From an uncultured Pelagibacteraceae bacterium (GTDB taxonomy: Bacteria; Pseudomonadota; Alphaproteobacteria; Pelagibacterales; Pelagibacteraceae), in contig CACJFA010000008.1 in the NCBI GenBank assembly GCA_902592545.1, positions 1 to 39,330 on the forward strand: a stretch of DNA of 39,330 bases. The letters are read 5' to 3'. The position numbers were made by a program, and so were the translations under genes. The notes beneath the pieces are model-generated. The model made no database searches and had not been told where the DNA came from. It saw only the letters and a program-made list of their open reading frames with translations. Below, one piece after another: positions 17,863 to 25,265 of this stretch; the stretch's first letter is position 1; each line of letters opens with the position of its first letter.

Positions 17863-17884
17863 AATACATAATATCAGAGGCTAA
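17843..17884 (+). CDS. Possible 13-aa leader peptide MAKKDYLIHNIRG
   Basis: ATG with GGGAG six nt upstream; TAA at 17882; runs through the 3' arm of the hairpin. Very short, may be coincidental. Confidence 0.3.
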   Translation: MAKKDYLIHNIRG

Positions 17885-17924
17885 AAAAAATGCATTAAAT
17901 TTTTTTTTCAAATATAAAGGATTT

Positions 17925-18221
17925 ATGAAAAAAAAAGGTCACAGGCCAATTACCAGAGTCAAAAATCCAGAGCCCAAAATGGACGATCCAGATTGGATCA
18001 TTTGGGCCGCCTGGGCAGATAGGATCACTTTCGAGGAAATTGAAAAAAAAACAGGGAAGATAGAATCTGATGTAATTAAAATTATGCGAAGATCTCTAAA
18101 ACCTTCATCTTTCAGGTTATGGAGAAAAAGAGTAAATCAAAAAAGTATAAAACATCAAAAAAAATTTGAATATTCTAGAAAAGAAATAGCTAGTAAAATT
18201 AAAAAAGGTGACTATTTATAG
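17925..18221 (+). CDS. TIGR03643-family conserved hypothetical protein
   Basis: 98 aa; 'WIIWAAWADRITFEEIEKKTGKIESDVIKIMRRSLKPSSFRLWRKRV' is characteristic. Confidence 0.82.
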   Translation: MKKKGHRPITRVKNPEPKMDDPDWIIWAAWADRITFEEIEKKTGKIESDVIKIMRRSLKPSSFRLWRKRVNQKSIKHQKKFEYSRKEIASKIKKGDYL

Positions 18222-18224
18222 CTC

Positions 18225-18482
18225 ATGAAAAAAATTACCATGTATACAGGTCCACTATGTAATTATTGTGAAGCTGCAAAAAGATTATTAGCTAGAAATA
18301 ATGCGCCTTATAATGAAATTGATATTTCAAAAGTTGATGGAGCAATGGATGAAATGATTAAAAAAGCTAATGGAAAAAGAACTATTCCACAAATTTTTTT
18401 CGATGACCAGCATATTGGTGGTTATGATGAAGTAAGAGCATTAGAAAAAGAAAATAAACTTCAAGATCTATTAAATAATTAA
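18225..18482 (+). CDS. grxC: Glutaredoxin 3
   Basis: 85 aa; CNYC active site in 'MYTGPLCNYCEAAKRLL', 'RTIPQIFFDDQHIGGYDE'. Confidence 0.93.
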   Translation: MKKITMYTGPLCNYCEAAKRLLARNNAPYNEIDISKVDGAMDEMIKKANGKRTIPQIFFDDQHIGGYDEVRALEKENKLQDLLNN

Positions 18483-19711
18483 TTCCATTCCTCTAAAGCT
18501 AATTGTTTCTTAGCTAAAGTACTTAAATCTTTTAGTTTAACTCTATCTTTATATTTAATTTCATAATCTTCAGACGCAAAATCTGGTGGACTCTTTCCTT
18601 CTAAAAATTTTTTTGATTGTTTTACCGTATAATCTAGATTTTTTTTACAGTAAGGTGTTGCGCCAACGTAAACAACATTTGAATAATTTTTTCCTGAATG
18701 TTTGTCTTCAACAGCATGAACAACGTCTGGATGCCACCAAACAGTATCACCTGGCATCATTTTTGGAATTGAAACTATACCTTTTAAGAGTAATGAATGA
18801 TAATCTTTATTTACTGATAAAGCTCTACCAAATTTTGATCCGCACAATTCATTTTCTTCAACATCATCTAGTAATGCTCTGGTTAAAACATAAGCAATTC
18901 CTTTAGCAATAGGTATTAATTGTAAAGTCCCATCACTTGGTCCTTGCTCTGTTAAAGCAGTCCATCCTTGAAATGTTCTAAATACATGTGCAACTGCAGG
19001 AGACTCGAACTCTATTGTTCTATCTCTATACTTTGCTTCAAATGGATTATATTTTTCAAAGTTGTCAGAAAAAATATCTTTATAAATTTTTTGATAATAA
19101 CTGTCAGTCCATCTTTCAATTGATCCAGCATCACAATGAGGAGAAAGTCCCAAAGTATCATCCCCTGGTTCTCTTCTTCTTACTCTATCTGCATAAGATA
19201 ATTCTTTATTTGGATCAAAAACTTTATATTCAGAGTTTTCATAAATCCAAAGATTATTAAGCCATTTTTTTACTTTAGCCATTTGCTCTGAGTGTCTAAT
19301 TTCAATCTGTGCTCTGGACCAATAGAGACCATAAATTTGAGGTTTTGCAGATTGTAAATCACTAAAATATTTGTCTAAATTAGATTTTTTTTTTTGATCC
19401 TCATAATAATTATTTTCATCGATGTATTTCTCTAATTTCTGATTCAAATTTTGAATCATTTTGTCATCAAAAACATCACGGATAATTACACAGCCCCTTT
19501 TTTTAATATTGCTTATTTCTTGAATATTTTCCTGATCTATCTGATTAAAACTTATCTCAGGAATTATAGATTTATTCTTTTTTTTAAGAGTTAAAATTTC
19601 ATCTATTTCAGCTTTTACAAATTTTTCTATTTTATTAAAATTTTCTTTGTAATTTTTTGAGAAATTTCTTAATTCTTTTTTTATTGCTTTTATATCAATA
19701 TTTTCAAACAT
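18479..19711 (-). CDS. DUF1479/YbiU-like Fe(II)/2-oxoglutarate dioxygenase
   Basis: 410 aa; 'KKRGCVIIRDVF', 'PQIYGLYWSRAQIEIRHSEQMAKVKKWLNNLW', 'LSPHCDAGSIERW', 'FRTFQGWTAL', 'MPGDTVWWHPDVVHAVE' match YbiU as I remember it. Confidence 0.87.
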   Translation of the reverse strand: MFENIDIKAIKKELRNFSKNYKENFNKIEKFVKAEIDEILTLKKKNKSIIPEISFNQIDQENIQEISNIKKRGCVIIRDVFDDKMIQNLNQKLEKYIDENNYYEDQKKKSNLDKYFSDLQSAKPQIYGLYWSRAQIEIRHSEQMAKVKKWLNNLWIYENSEYKVFDPNKELSYADRVRRREPGDDTLGLSPHCDAGSIERWTDSYYQKIYKDIFSDNFEKYNPFEAKYRDRTIEFESPAVAHVFRTFQGWTALTEQGPSDGTLQLIPIAKGIAYVLTRALLDDVEENELCGSKFGRALSVNKDYHSLLLKGIVSIPKMMPGDTVWWHPDVVHAVEDKHSGKNYSNVVYVGATPYCKKNLDYTVKQSKKFLEGKSPPDFASEDYEIKYKDRVKLKDLSTLAKKQLALEEWN

Positions 19712-19716
19712 TAAAT

Positions 19717-20091
19717 TTAGCTCTTTGGTTTAAAAACTAAACATACCCCATTATTGCAAAATCTCTTTCCGGTTGGTTTAGGACCATCTTCAAATATATG
19801 ACCATGATGTCCGCCACATTTTTTACAATGATATTCTGTTCTTGCGTAACCTAAATAGTGGTCTGTTTTTGTTTCAAAAACATCTGGTAAAGATTCATAA
19901 AAAGAAGGCCAACCTGATCCACTCTCATATTTCGTTTTCGAGTCAAATAATTTTTCTCCACAATTTGCACAATGAAAACTTCCTTCCCTTTTTTCATGAT
20001 TTAACTCACTTGATCCTGCACGCTCAGTCCCCTCTTCGAATAAAATTAATTTTTGTTCTGCAGTTAAATTTGGATTTATTTTTTTTGCCAT
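19717..20091 (-). CDS. msrB: Peptide-methionine (R)-S-oxide reductase
   Basis: 'FHCANCGEKLFDSKTKYESGSGWPSFYE', 'EYHCKKCGGHHGHIFEDGPKPTGKRFCNNG' with two CxxC pairs and catalytic Cys. Confidence 0.95.
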   Translation of the reverse strand: MAKKINPNLTAEQKLILFEEGTERAGSSELNHEKREGSFHCANCGEKLFDSKTKYESGSGWPSFYESLPDVFETKTDHYLGYARTEYHCKKCGGHHGHIFEDGPKPTGKRFCNNGVCLVFKPKS

Positions 20092-20987
20092 GATCCTATA
20101 TATTTAGCACAAGATTGATGTAACATTGAATGTAATTCAACAAGTTTGTTAAAATCTTTATTGTAACCACCGCCCAAAACTCCACAAAATGGTATCCGTC
20201 TAGAAAAAAAGTTTTCAACTACTAGCTCATCTCTAAGTTTTATTCCCTCATCAGAGATTTTTAATTTACCCAATCTATCATTAAAATGAATATCAACACC
20301 TGCTATATAAAAAACAAAATCAAAATTTTCTTGATTTAGCTCTTTCAAATAATGTTTAAGTGTTTTGATATATGCGTCATCTTCTAAGTTATCCTCAAGT
20401 TCTACATCTAAATCACTATTTGATTTTTTAGCAGGATAATTAGTTTTAGAATGCATGCTGAATGTAAAAACACTTCTGTTGTCTTTAAAGATTTCTGAAT
20501 TTCCATTTCCTTGGTGAACATCTAGATCAACAATCAAAATTTTATTTGCTAAACCTCTATTCATTAAATAATGTGCAGCAACTGCTACATCATTAAATAC
20601 ACAATAACCCGCTCCACCATTATAACTTGCATGATGACTACCTCCTGCTGTATTGCATGAAATACCATAATTTATTGCAAGTTTAGATGCTAGAACAGTT
20701 CCGCCTGTAGCAACTAAAGATCTTTGCACAACACTATCTACAAGTGGAAATCCAATTTTTTTTACTCCTTCTTTGCTTAAAGTTTTATTTTTAATATCTA
20801 ATATATAATTTTTTGAATGAGCGTAGCTTAATGTTTCAAATGAACAGGCTGAAGGTTTATGAAATTTATTTATTATTTTGTTTTGAGTTAAGTAGTTCGC
20901 TAATTCTCCAAATTTATTAATCGGAAATTTATGATCATCGCCAATTTTAGCAAAATAATCCTCATGATTAACAACAGGGAGATCCAT
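20076..20987 (-). CDS. Histone deacetylase-family (class IV/HDAC11-like) amidohydrolase
   Basis: 'GGSHHASYNGGAGYCVFNDVAVAA', 'ILIVDLDVHQGNG', 'IAGVDIHFNDRLGKL', 'GVLGGGYNKD'. ATG at 20987 preferred over longer ORF. Confidence 0.88.
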   Translation of the reverse strand: MDLPVVNHEDYFAKIGDDHKFPINKFGELANYLTQNKIINKFHKPSACSFETLSYAHSKNYILDIKNKTLSKEGVKKIGFPLVDSVVQRSLVATGGTVLASKLAINYGISCNTAGGSHHASYNGGAGYCVFNDVAVAAHYLMNRGLANKILIVDLDVHQGNGNSEIFKDNRSVFTFSMHSKTNYPAKKSNSDLDVELEDNLEDDAYIKTLKHYLKELNQENFDFVFYIAGVDIHFNDRLGKLKISDEGIKLRDELVVENFFSRRIPFCGVLGGGYNKDFNKLVELHSMLHQSCAKYIGSWQKK

Positions 20988-20989
20988 TT

Positions 20990-21940
20990 TTACTCTAGAA
21001 CTCTGATAGGCTTTCCATTTACACAAGCCTCTAGTCCTTCAATCATTTGATTATAAAAAATGCTATAATTTTCAGCTGTTACATAGCCTATGTGAGGAGT
21101 AAGCAGTGCATTAGCTAAAAATCTAAGTTTGTTATTCTCTGGTAGAGGTTCTTTGTCATAAACATCTATTCCAGCTCCTGCAATTACATTTGTTGACAAC
21201 GCAATAATTAAATCATCTTCATTAACAATGGGTCCTCTAGAAGTATTAATTAAAAAAGCTGTTTTTTTCATTTTATCAAATTCTTTTATGGTAATACAGT
21301 CTTTATATCTTTCACCTCCTTGAACGTGAATTGAAAGCACATCTGAATTTGTAATTAAGTCATCTTTACTACAAGGGAGCACATCTAATTCTTTACACTT
21401 GTCTAAGCTCAAGTTTTCACTCCAGGCCATCACTTGCATTCCAAATGCTTTTCCAATTTTTGCAACTTCTGTACCCACTCTGCCTAAACCAATTAAGCCT
21501 AGGATTTTTCCTTTCAATTCCACTCCGATTGTAGTTTGCCAATACCCTTGATACATATTGTCAAACTCTTCTTTAAAGTTTCTAGCTAAACCAAGAATCA
21601 ATGCCCAAGTTAGTTCTGGTGTTGGGTTTAAATTTATATCTGTTCCACAAACAATAATTTTTCTTTTCTTTGCAGCCTCTAAATCAATAGATTTGTTTCG
21701 TAATCCACTTGTTACAACAAATTTTAAATCATTTAAATTATCAATTAAATTTTTTGTAATTGGAGTTCTTTCTCTCATTATTAATAAAGCTTCAAACTCA
21801 GCCAGCTGATCAATTGCATCAGCCTCGTCTAAAAAAGGTTCACTAAAAATCTTAAACTCATATTTCCCAGATAGTTTTTCTAAATCTACAAACTGTTGAG
21901 CAACGTTTTGGTAATCATCTAATATAGCAACTTTAAGCAT
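20990..21940 (-). CDS. D-2-hydroxyacid dehydrogenase family protein
   Basis: 'LKGKILGLIGLGRVGTEVAKIGKAFGMQVMAWSE', 'FLINTSRGPIVNEDDL', 'GAGIDVYDKEPLP', 'LLTPHIGYVT'. Confidence 0.92.
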   Translation of the reverse strand: MLKVAILDDYQNVAQQFVDLEKLSGKYEFKIFSEPFLDEADAIDQLAEFEALLIMRERTPITKNLIDNLNDLKFVVTSGLRNKSIDLEAAKKRKIIVCGTDINLNPTPELTWALILGLARNFKEEFDNMYQGYWQTTIGVELKGKILGLIGLGRVGTEVAKIGKAFGMQVMAWSENLSLDKCKELDVLPCSKDDLITNSDVLSIHVQGGERYKDCITIKEFDKMKKTAFLINTSRGPIVNEDDLIIALSTNVIAGAGIDVYDKEPLPENNKLRFLANALLTPHIGYVTAENYSIFYNQMIEGLEACVNGKPIRVLE

Positions 21941-22835
21941 TTTTAACTTTCTTATTTGATAACAATATTCCTGTAATAATAAAACAAGCGCCTAAAATAT
22001 GATAAAACATAAATTTTTCACTAAAAAAAATCATTGCCATTATTGCGCTTAATATTGGCATTAAGTGTAAAAAAACACCAGAGCGATTAGCGCCAATCAT
22101 GGATATTCCTTTTATCCATAAAAGAAAAGATGCCAAACCTGGAAACAAAACTACATAAGATAAAATTAAAATAAATGGTAATTCTAAATTAATTCTAAAT
22201 CCGATTTGATATTCAATAAAATAAACTGGTATCAAAAATATTAAACCAAAAGTAATTACTACTTGAAGTAATGATATTTGAGTTAATTCATATTTCTTTC
22301 CTTTTAACAATGTAGAATATAAAGCCCATGAGAACATTGCTATAACCATGGTTATGTCCCCTTTATTAAAATCTAAATTTTTTAATATCTCAATATTTGC
22401 TTTTGTTATAATCATAATTACACCTGCAAAAGAGAATACTACTCCTATAATTTGAAAAATATTTGTCTTTTCAATTTTTAAAATTGAAGAAAACAACATA
22501 ATCATCACAGGTATAGTTGAAATCATTAAAACTCCACTAATCACCTGAGTAAAATTTAATGAATAATAAACAATTGAATTGAATACCGTTATACTAGTAA
22601 CTCCCAAAACAATAAAAAGTTTATAGTTTTTAATTATATATTTTCTTTTCTCTAATATTTCAGGAATTGTAAAAGGTGCTAAAATTAACCAAGCAAAAAG
22701 CCATCGATAAAAATTTAATGAAAAAGGAGGAACTTCATAAAAACTTGCAAGTTTACCTACCACAAAATTTCCTGCCCAAAAAGTTACTGTTAAAAATAGA
22801 TATATATAAGCTAAAAAATTGTTATCTTTAGTCAC
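21933..22835 (-). CDS. EamA/DMT-superfamily transporter
   Basis: 300 aa, 'FWAGNFVVGKLASFYEVPPFSLNFYRWLFAWLIL', ten hydrophobic segments in two repeats. Confidence 0.9.
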   Translation of the reverse strand: MTKDNNFLAYIYLFLTVTFWAGNFVVGKLASFYEVPPFSLNFYRWLFAWLILAPFTIPEILEKRKYIIKNYKLFIVLGVTSITVFNSIVYYSLNFTQVISGVLMISTIPVMIMLFSSILKIEKTNIFQIIGVVFSFAGVIMIITKANIEILKNLDFNKGDITMVIAMFSWALYSTLLKGKKYELTQISLLQVVITFGLIFLIPVYFIEYQIGFRINLELPFILILSYVVLFPGLASFLLWIKGISMIGANRSGVFLHLMPILSAIMAMIFFSEKFMFYHILGACFIITGILLSNKKVKNA

Positions 22836-24077
22836 TTAACTAAATCTAAGCGAACTATAAGGTTTTAAATCTAAATTTGTATTTTCGTTCGCTATCATCC
22901 CTGAAACAATCTTTCCAGAAATTGGACCTAAAGTCCATCCTAAATGATGATGCCCAAAACAATAATAAATATTTTTGTAATTTTTTGATGGCCCCATAAC
23001 AGGTAAAAAATCTGGTAAAGTTGGTCTAAAACCTAGCCACTCATCCTCATGCTCTGGTAAATCACCAAGCATATATTTTGCATTATTTATCAAATTTTTA
23101 ACTCTTGATTTAGATAATGGATTATCTAATCCACCAAATTCAACAGTTCCAACAACTCTTAAACCTTGTTCCATCGGTGTAATTCCAAATCCACGATTGG
23201 AGAATATTACGGGTCTACTTAATAAATGATCACAATTTTTGAAATGAACATGGTATCCACGCTCTGTATCTAAGGGTATTTTTTCACCAAGATTATCTGT
23301 TAATTTTTTTGAAAAAGCTCCACAAGCTATTACTGCTTTATCAAAAACATAACTTTGAATTTCAGTTTTAAAAACTGGTTTTTCTTCATCAAAACTAATA
23401 TCTTTAATATTTACTTTGTTAAATTTTCCACCTTTTTGCAAAAATAAATCAAACAATTTTAAAAGAATTTTTTTTGGATTTCTTGCATGTCTTGCATAAG
23501 GATAATATACGCCTGCATGGTAAAATGGTTTAATATATGGTTCAAGATCGTGTATTTCGGCTTTAGTGACTAATTGTTGTTCAACACCTAATTCATCTCT
23601 AACTTTAATTTCTAATTCTCTGCTTTTTAGATCTTTATCGTTCCATATATAAAGAATTCCTTTATTTTCAACCAAACCTTCTAAGTTTATCTCTTCAAAT
23701 AATTCATCATATGCGGGTAAAGCTAGATCTAAAATTTGGTGCATATTTTTAGCGGTATGCATCATTTTAGTTTTAGTAGTATTCATTATAAATTTTATAA
23801 ACCATGGAATCATTTTTGGAACATAATTCCATTTTAAAGCAAGTGGACCTGAAGAACTAAGCAACATTGCAGGCACATCTGCTAGAACATCAGTTCTGTT
23901 TAAAGAAAGAGATGCATATGGTGAAAAGTGACCTGCATTACCATAAGAGGCGGCTTGGCTACCTGGGTTATCTCTATCAAAGATAGTTACATCGAAACCT
24001 TTTTTTTGAAGAAACAAAGCATTAGATACACCTTGAATTCCTGCTCCAATTATTCCTACTTTAAGATTTTTATTCAT
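22836..24077 (-). CDS. FAD-dependent D-amino acid dehydrogenase-like oxidoreductase (DadA family)
   Basis: 'VGIIGAGIQGVSNALFLQKKGFDVTIFDRDNPGSQAASYGNAGHFSP', 'GFRPTLPDFLPVMGPS', 'GHHHLGWTLGPISGKIVS'; ATG at 24077. Confidence 0.87.
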   Translation of the reverse strand: MNKNLKVGIIGAGIQGVSNALFLQKKGFDVTIFDRDNPGSQAASYGNAGHFSPYASLSLNRTDVLADVPAMLLSSSGPLALKWNYVPKMIPWFIKFIMNTTKTKMMHTAKNMHQILDLALPAYDELFEEINLEGLVENKGILYIWNDKDLKSRELEIKVRDELGVEQQLVTKAEIHDLEPYIKPFYHAGVYYPYARHARNPKKILLKLFDLFLQKGGKFNKVNIKDISFDEEKPVFKTEIQSYVFDKAVIACGAFSKKLTDNLGEKIPLDTERGYHVHFKNCDHLLSRPVIFSNRGFGITPMEQGLRVVGTVEFGGLDNPLSKSRVKNLINNAKYMLGDLPEHEDEWLGFRPTLPDFLPVMGPSKNYKNIYYCFGHHHLGWTLGPISGKIVSGMIANENTNLDLKPYSSLRFS

Positions 24078-24140
24078 GAAATTGTTATACAAGTAAAAAT
24101 TAATTTATCAGAGTGACAAATTATGCAAATTTAAATTTTA

Positions 24141-25265
24141 TTATGCAATTGTTTGTTTATGATTGATTTTAGCACTCAAAACTATGCCAAAGCCAATCAT
24201 TGTAGCCAACATTGAAGAACCTCCATATGACATGATAGGTAATGGAGAACCAACTATAGGTAGCAGACCCAAAACCATAGATAAATTTACTACAATATAA
24301 ATAAAAATTGCAAAAGCATAACCAAAACAAAAAAGTCTAGCAAAATTACTTCTCGAAATAGCTCCTATTCTTACAATTCTAAAAATTATTATTGAGTATA
24401 ATATTAATAGACCAACTGAGCCTATAAAACCAAACTCTTCTGAAAATAAAGTAAATATAAAATCTGTATGTTTCTCAGGTAAAAAATCTAAATAGCTCTG
24501 GGTTCCTTTTAAAAAACCTTTTCCATTAAGACCTCCAGAACCAATAGCTATTTTTGACTGTATAATTTGATATCCAGCACCCAATGGATCTCTATCTGGA
24601 TCTAAAAAAGTTAATATTCTAAGTTTTTGATATGGTTTAAGAAATGAGATTATAAATGGAAGTGAAATTAAGAAAGTAATAAATGAGTATATAAAATATT
24701 TAATTTTCATGCCTCCTAACCACAAAATAATTAATCCACTTAAAGCAATTAATATAGATGTACCAAGATCAGGTTGAGAAATTACAAAAATTATTGGAAT
24801 TATTATAATAGACAAAACTATTGTTATACTAGTAAATGAATTAACATTTTCTATTTTTATTCTATGAAAATATTTTGCAAGACACATTATGATTGCTACT
24901 TTCATAAGTTCTGAAGGTTGCAGAACAAATAAATAAAGATCCATCCATCTTTGTGAACCAGAAGATTTTATTCCAAAAAATGAAACATAAATTAATAAAA
25001 GTATTACTATAAGGTAGATTATATAAGAAAAGTTATGCCAAAATTTTATGTTAAAGAAAGCCACAAAAATCATTAAAGGAAAAAAAACTGCAAGTTTTAC
25101 AAAGTGATTTTTAGTATGAAAAAGTATTTCACCACCATCTGTAGAATACATAACAAAAACACTTAATACAGAAAGAAGGATGACAGAAATCAACAATATA
25201 TAGTCTAAGTTTTTTATTTTTTGAAATAATGTAATCTCATTATTCAATCTATCGTGTTGAAACAT
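24141..25265 (-). CDS. rodA: Rod shape-determining protein RodA
   Basis: SEDS protein; 'GSGGLNGKGFLKGTQSYLDFLPEKHTDFIFTLFSEEFGFIGS', 'LPIVGSPLPIMSYGGSSML'. Confidence 0.96.
   Translation of the reverse strand: MFQHDRLNNEITLFQKIKNLDYILLISVILLSVLSVFVMYSTDGGEILFHTKNHFVKLAVFFPLMIFVAFFNIKFWHNFSYIIYLIVILLLIYVSFFGIKSSGSQRWMDLYLFVLQPSELMKVAIIMCLAKYFHRIKIENVNSFTSITIVLSIIIIPIIFVISQPDLGTSILIALSGLIILWLGGMKIKYFIYSFITFLISLPFIISFLKPYQKLRILTFLDPDRDPLGAGYQIIQSKIAIGSGGLNGKGFLKGTQSYLDFLPEKHTDFIFTLFSEEFGFIGSVGLLILYSIIIFRIVRIGAISRSNFARLFCFGYAFAIFIYIVVNLSMVLGLLPIVGSPLPIMSYGGSSMLATMIGFGIVLSAKINHKQTIA

Noticed and set aside
17808-17884. Calling the hairpin a known riboswitch (SAM-II, SAM-V, glycine)
   Set aside because: GCTAAA-like strings are suggestive of SAM-II-type cores but the required pseudoknot and tandem glycine motifs could not be built by eye; left as unclassified structure.
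17895-17910. T9 tract as a terminator for a plus-strand small RNA
   Set aside because: No GC-containing stem immediately precedes the T-tract; poly-T runs are common in this AT-rich sequence.
18586-19260. Two plus-strand ORFs (106 and 90 aa) opposite the DUF1479 gene
   Set aside because: Leu/His/Tyr-rich shadow translations of a conserved dioxygenase.
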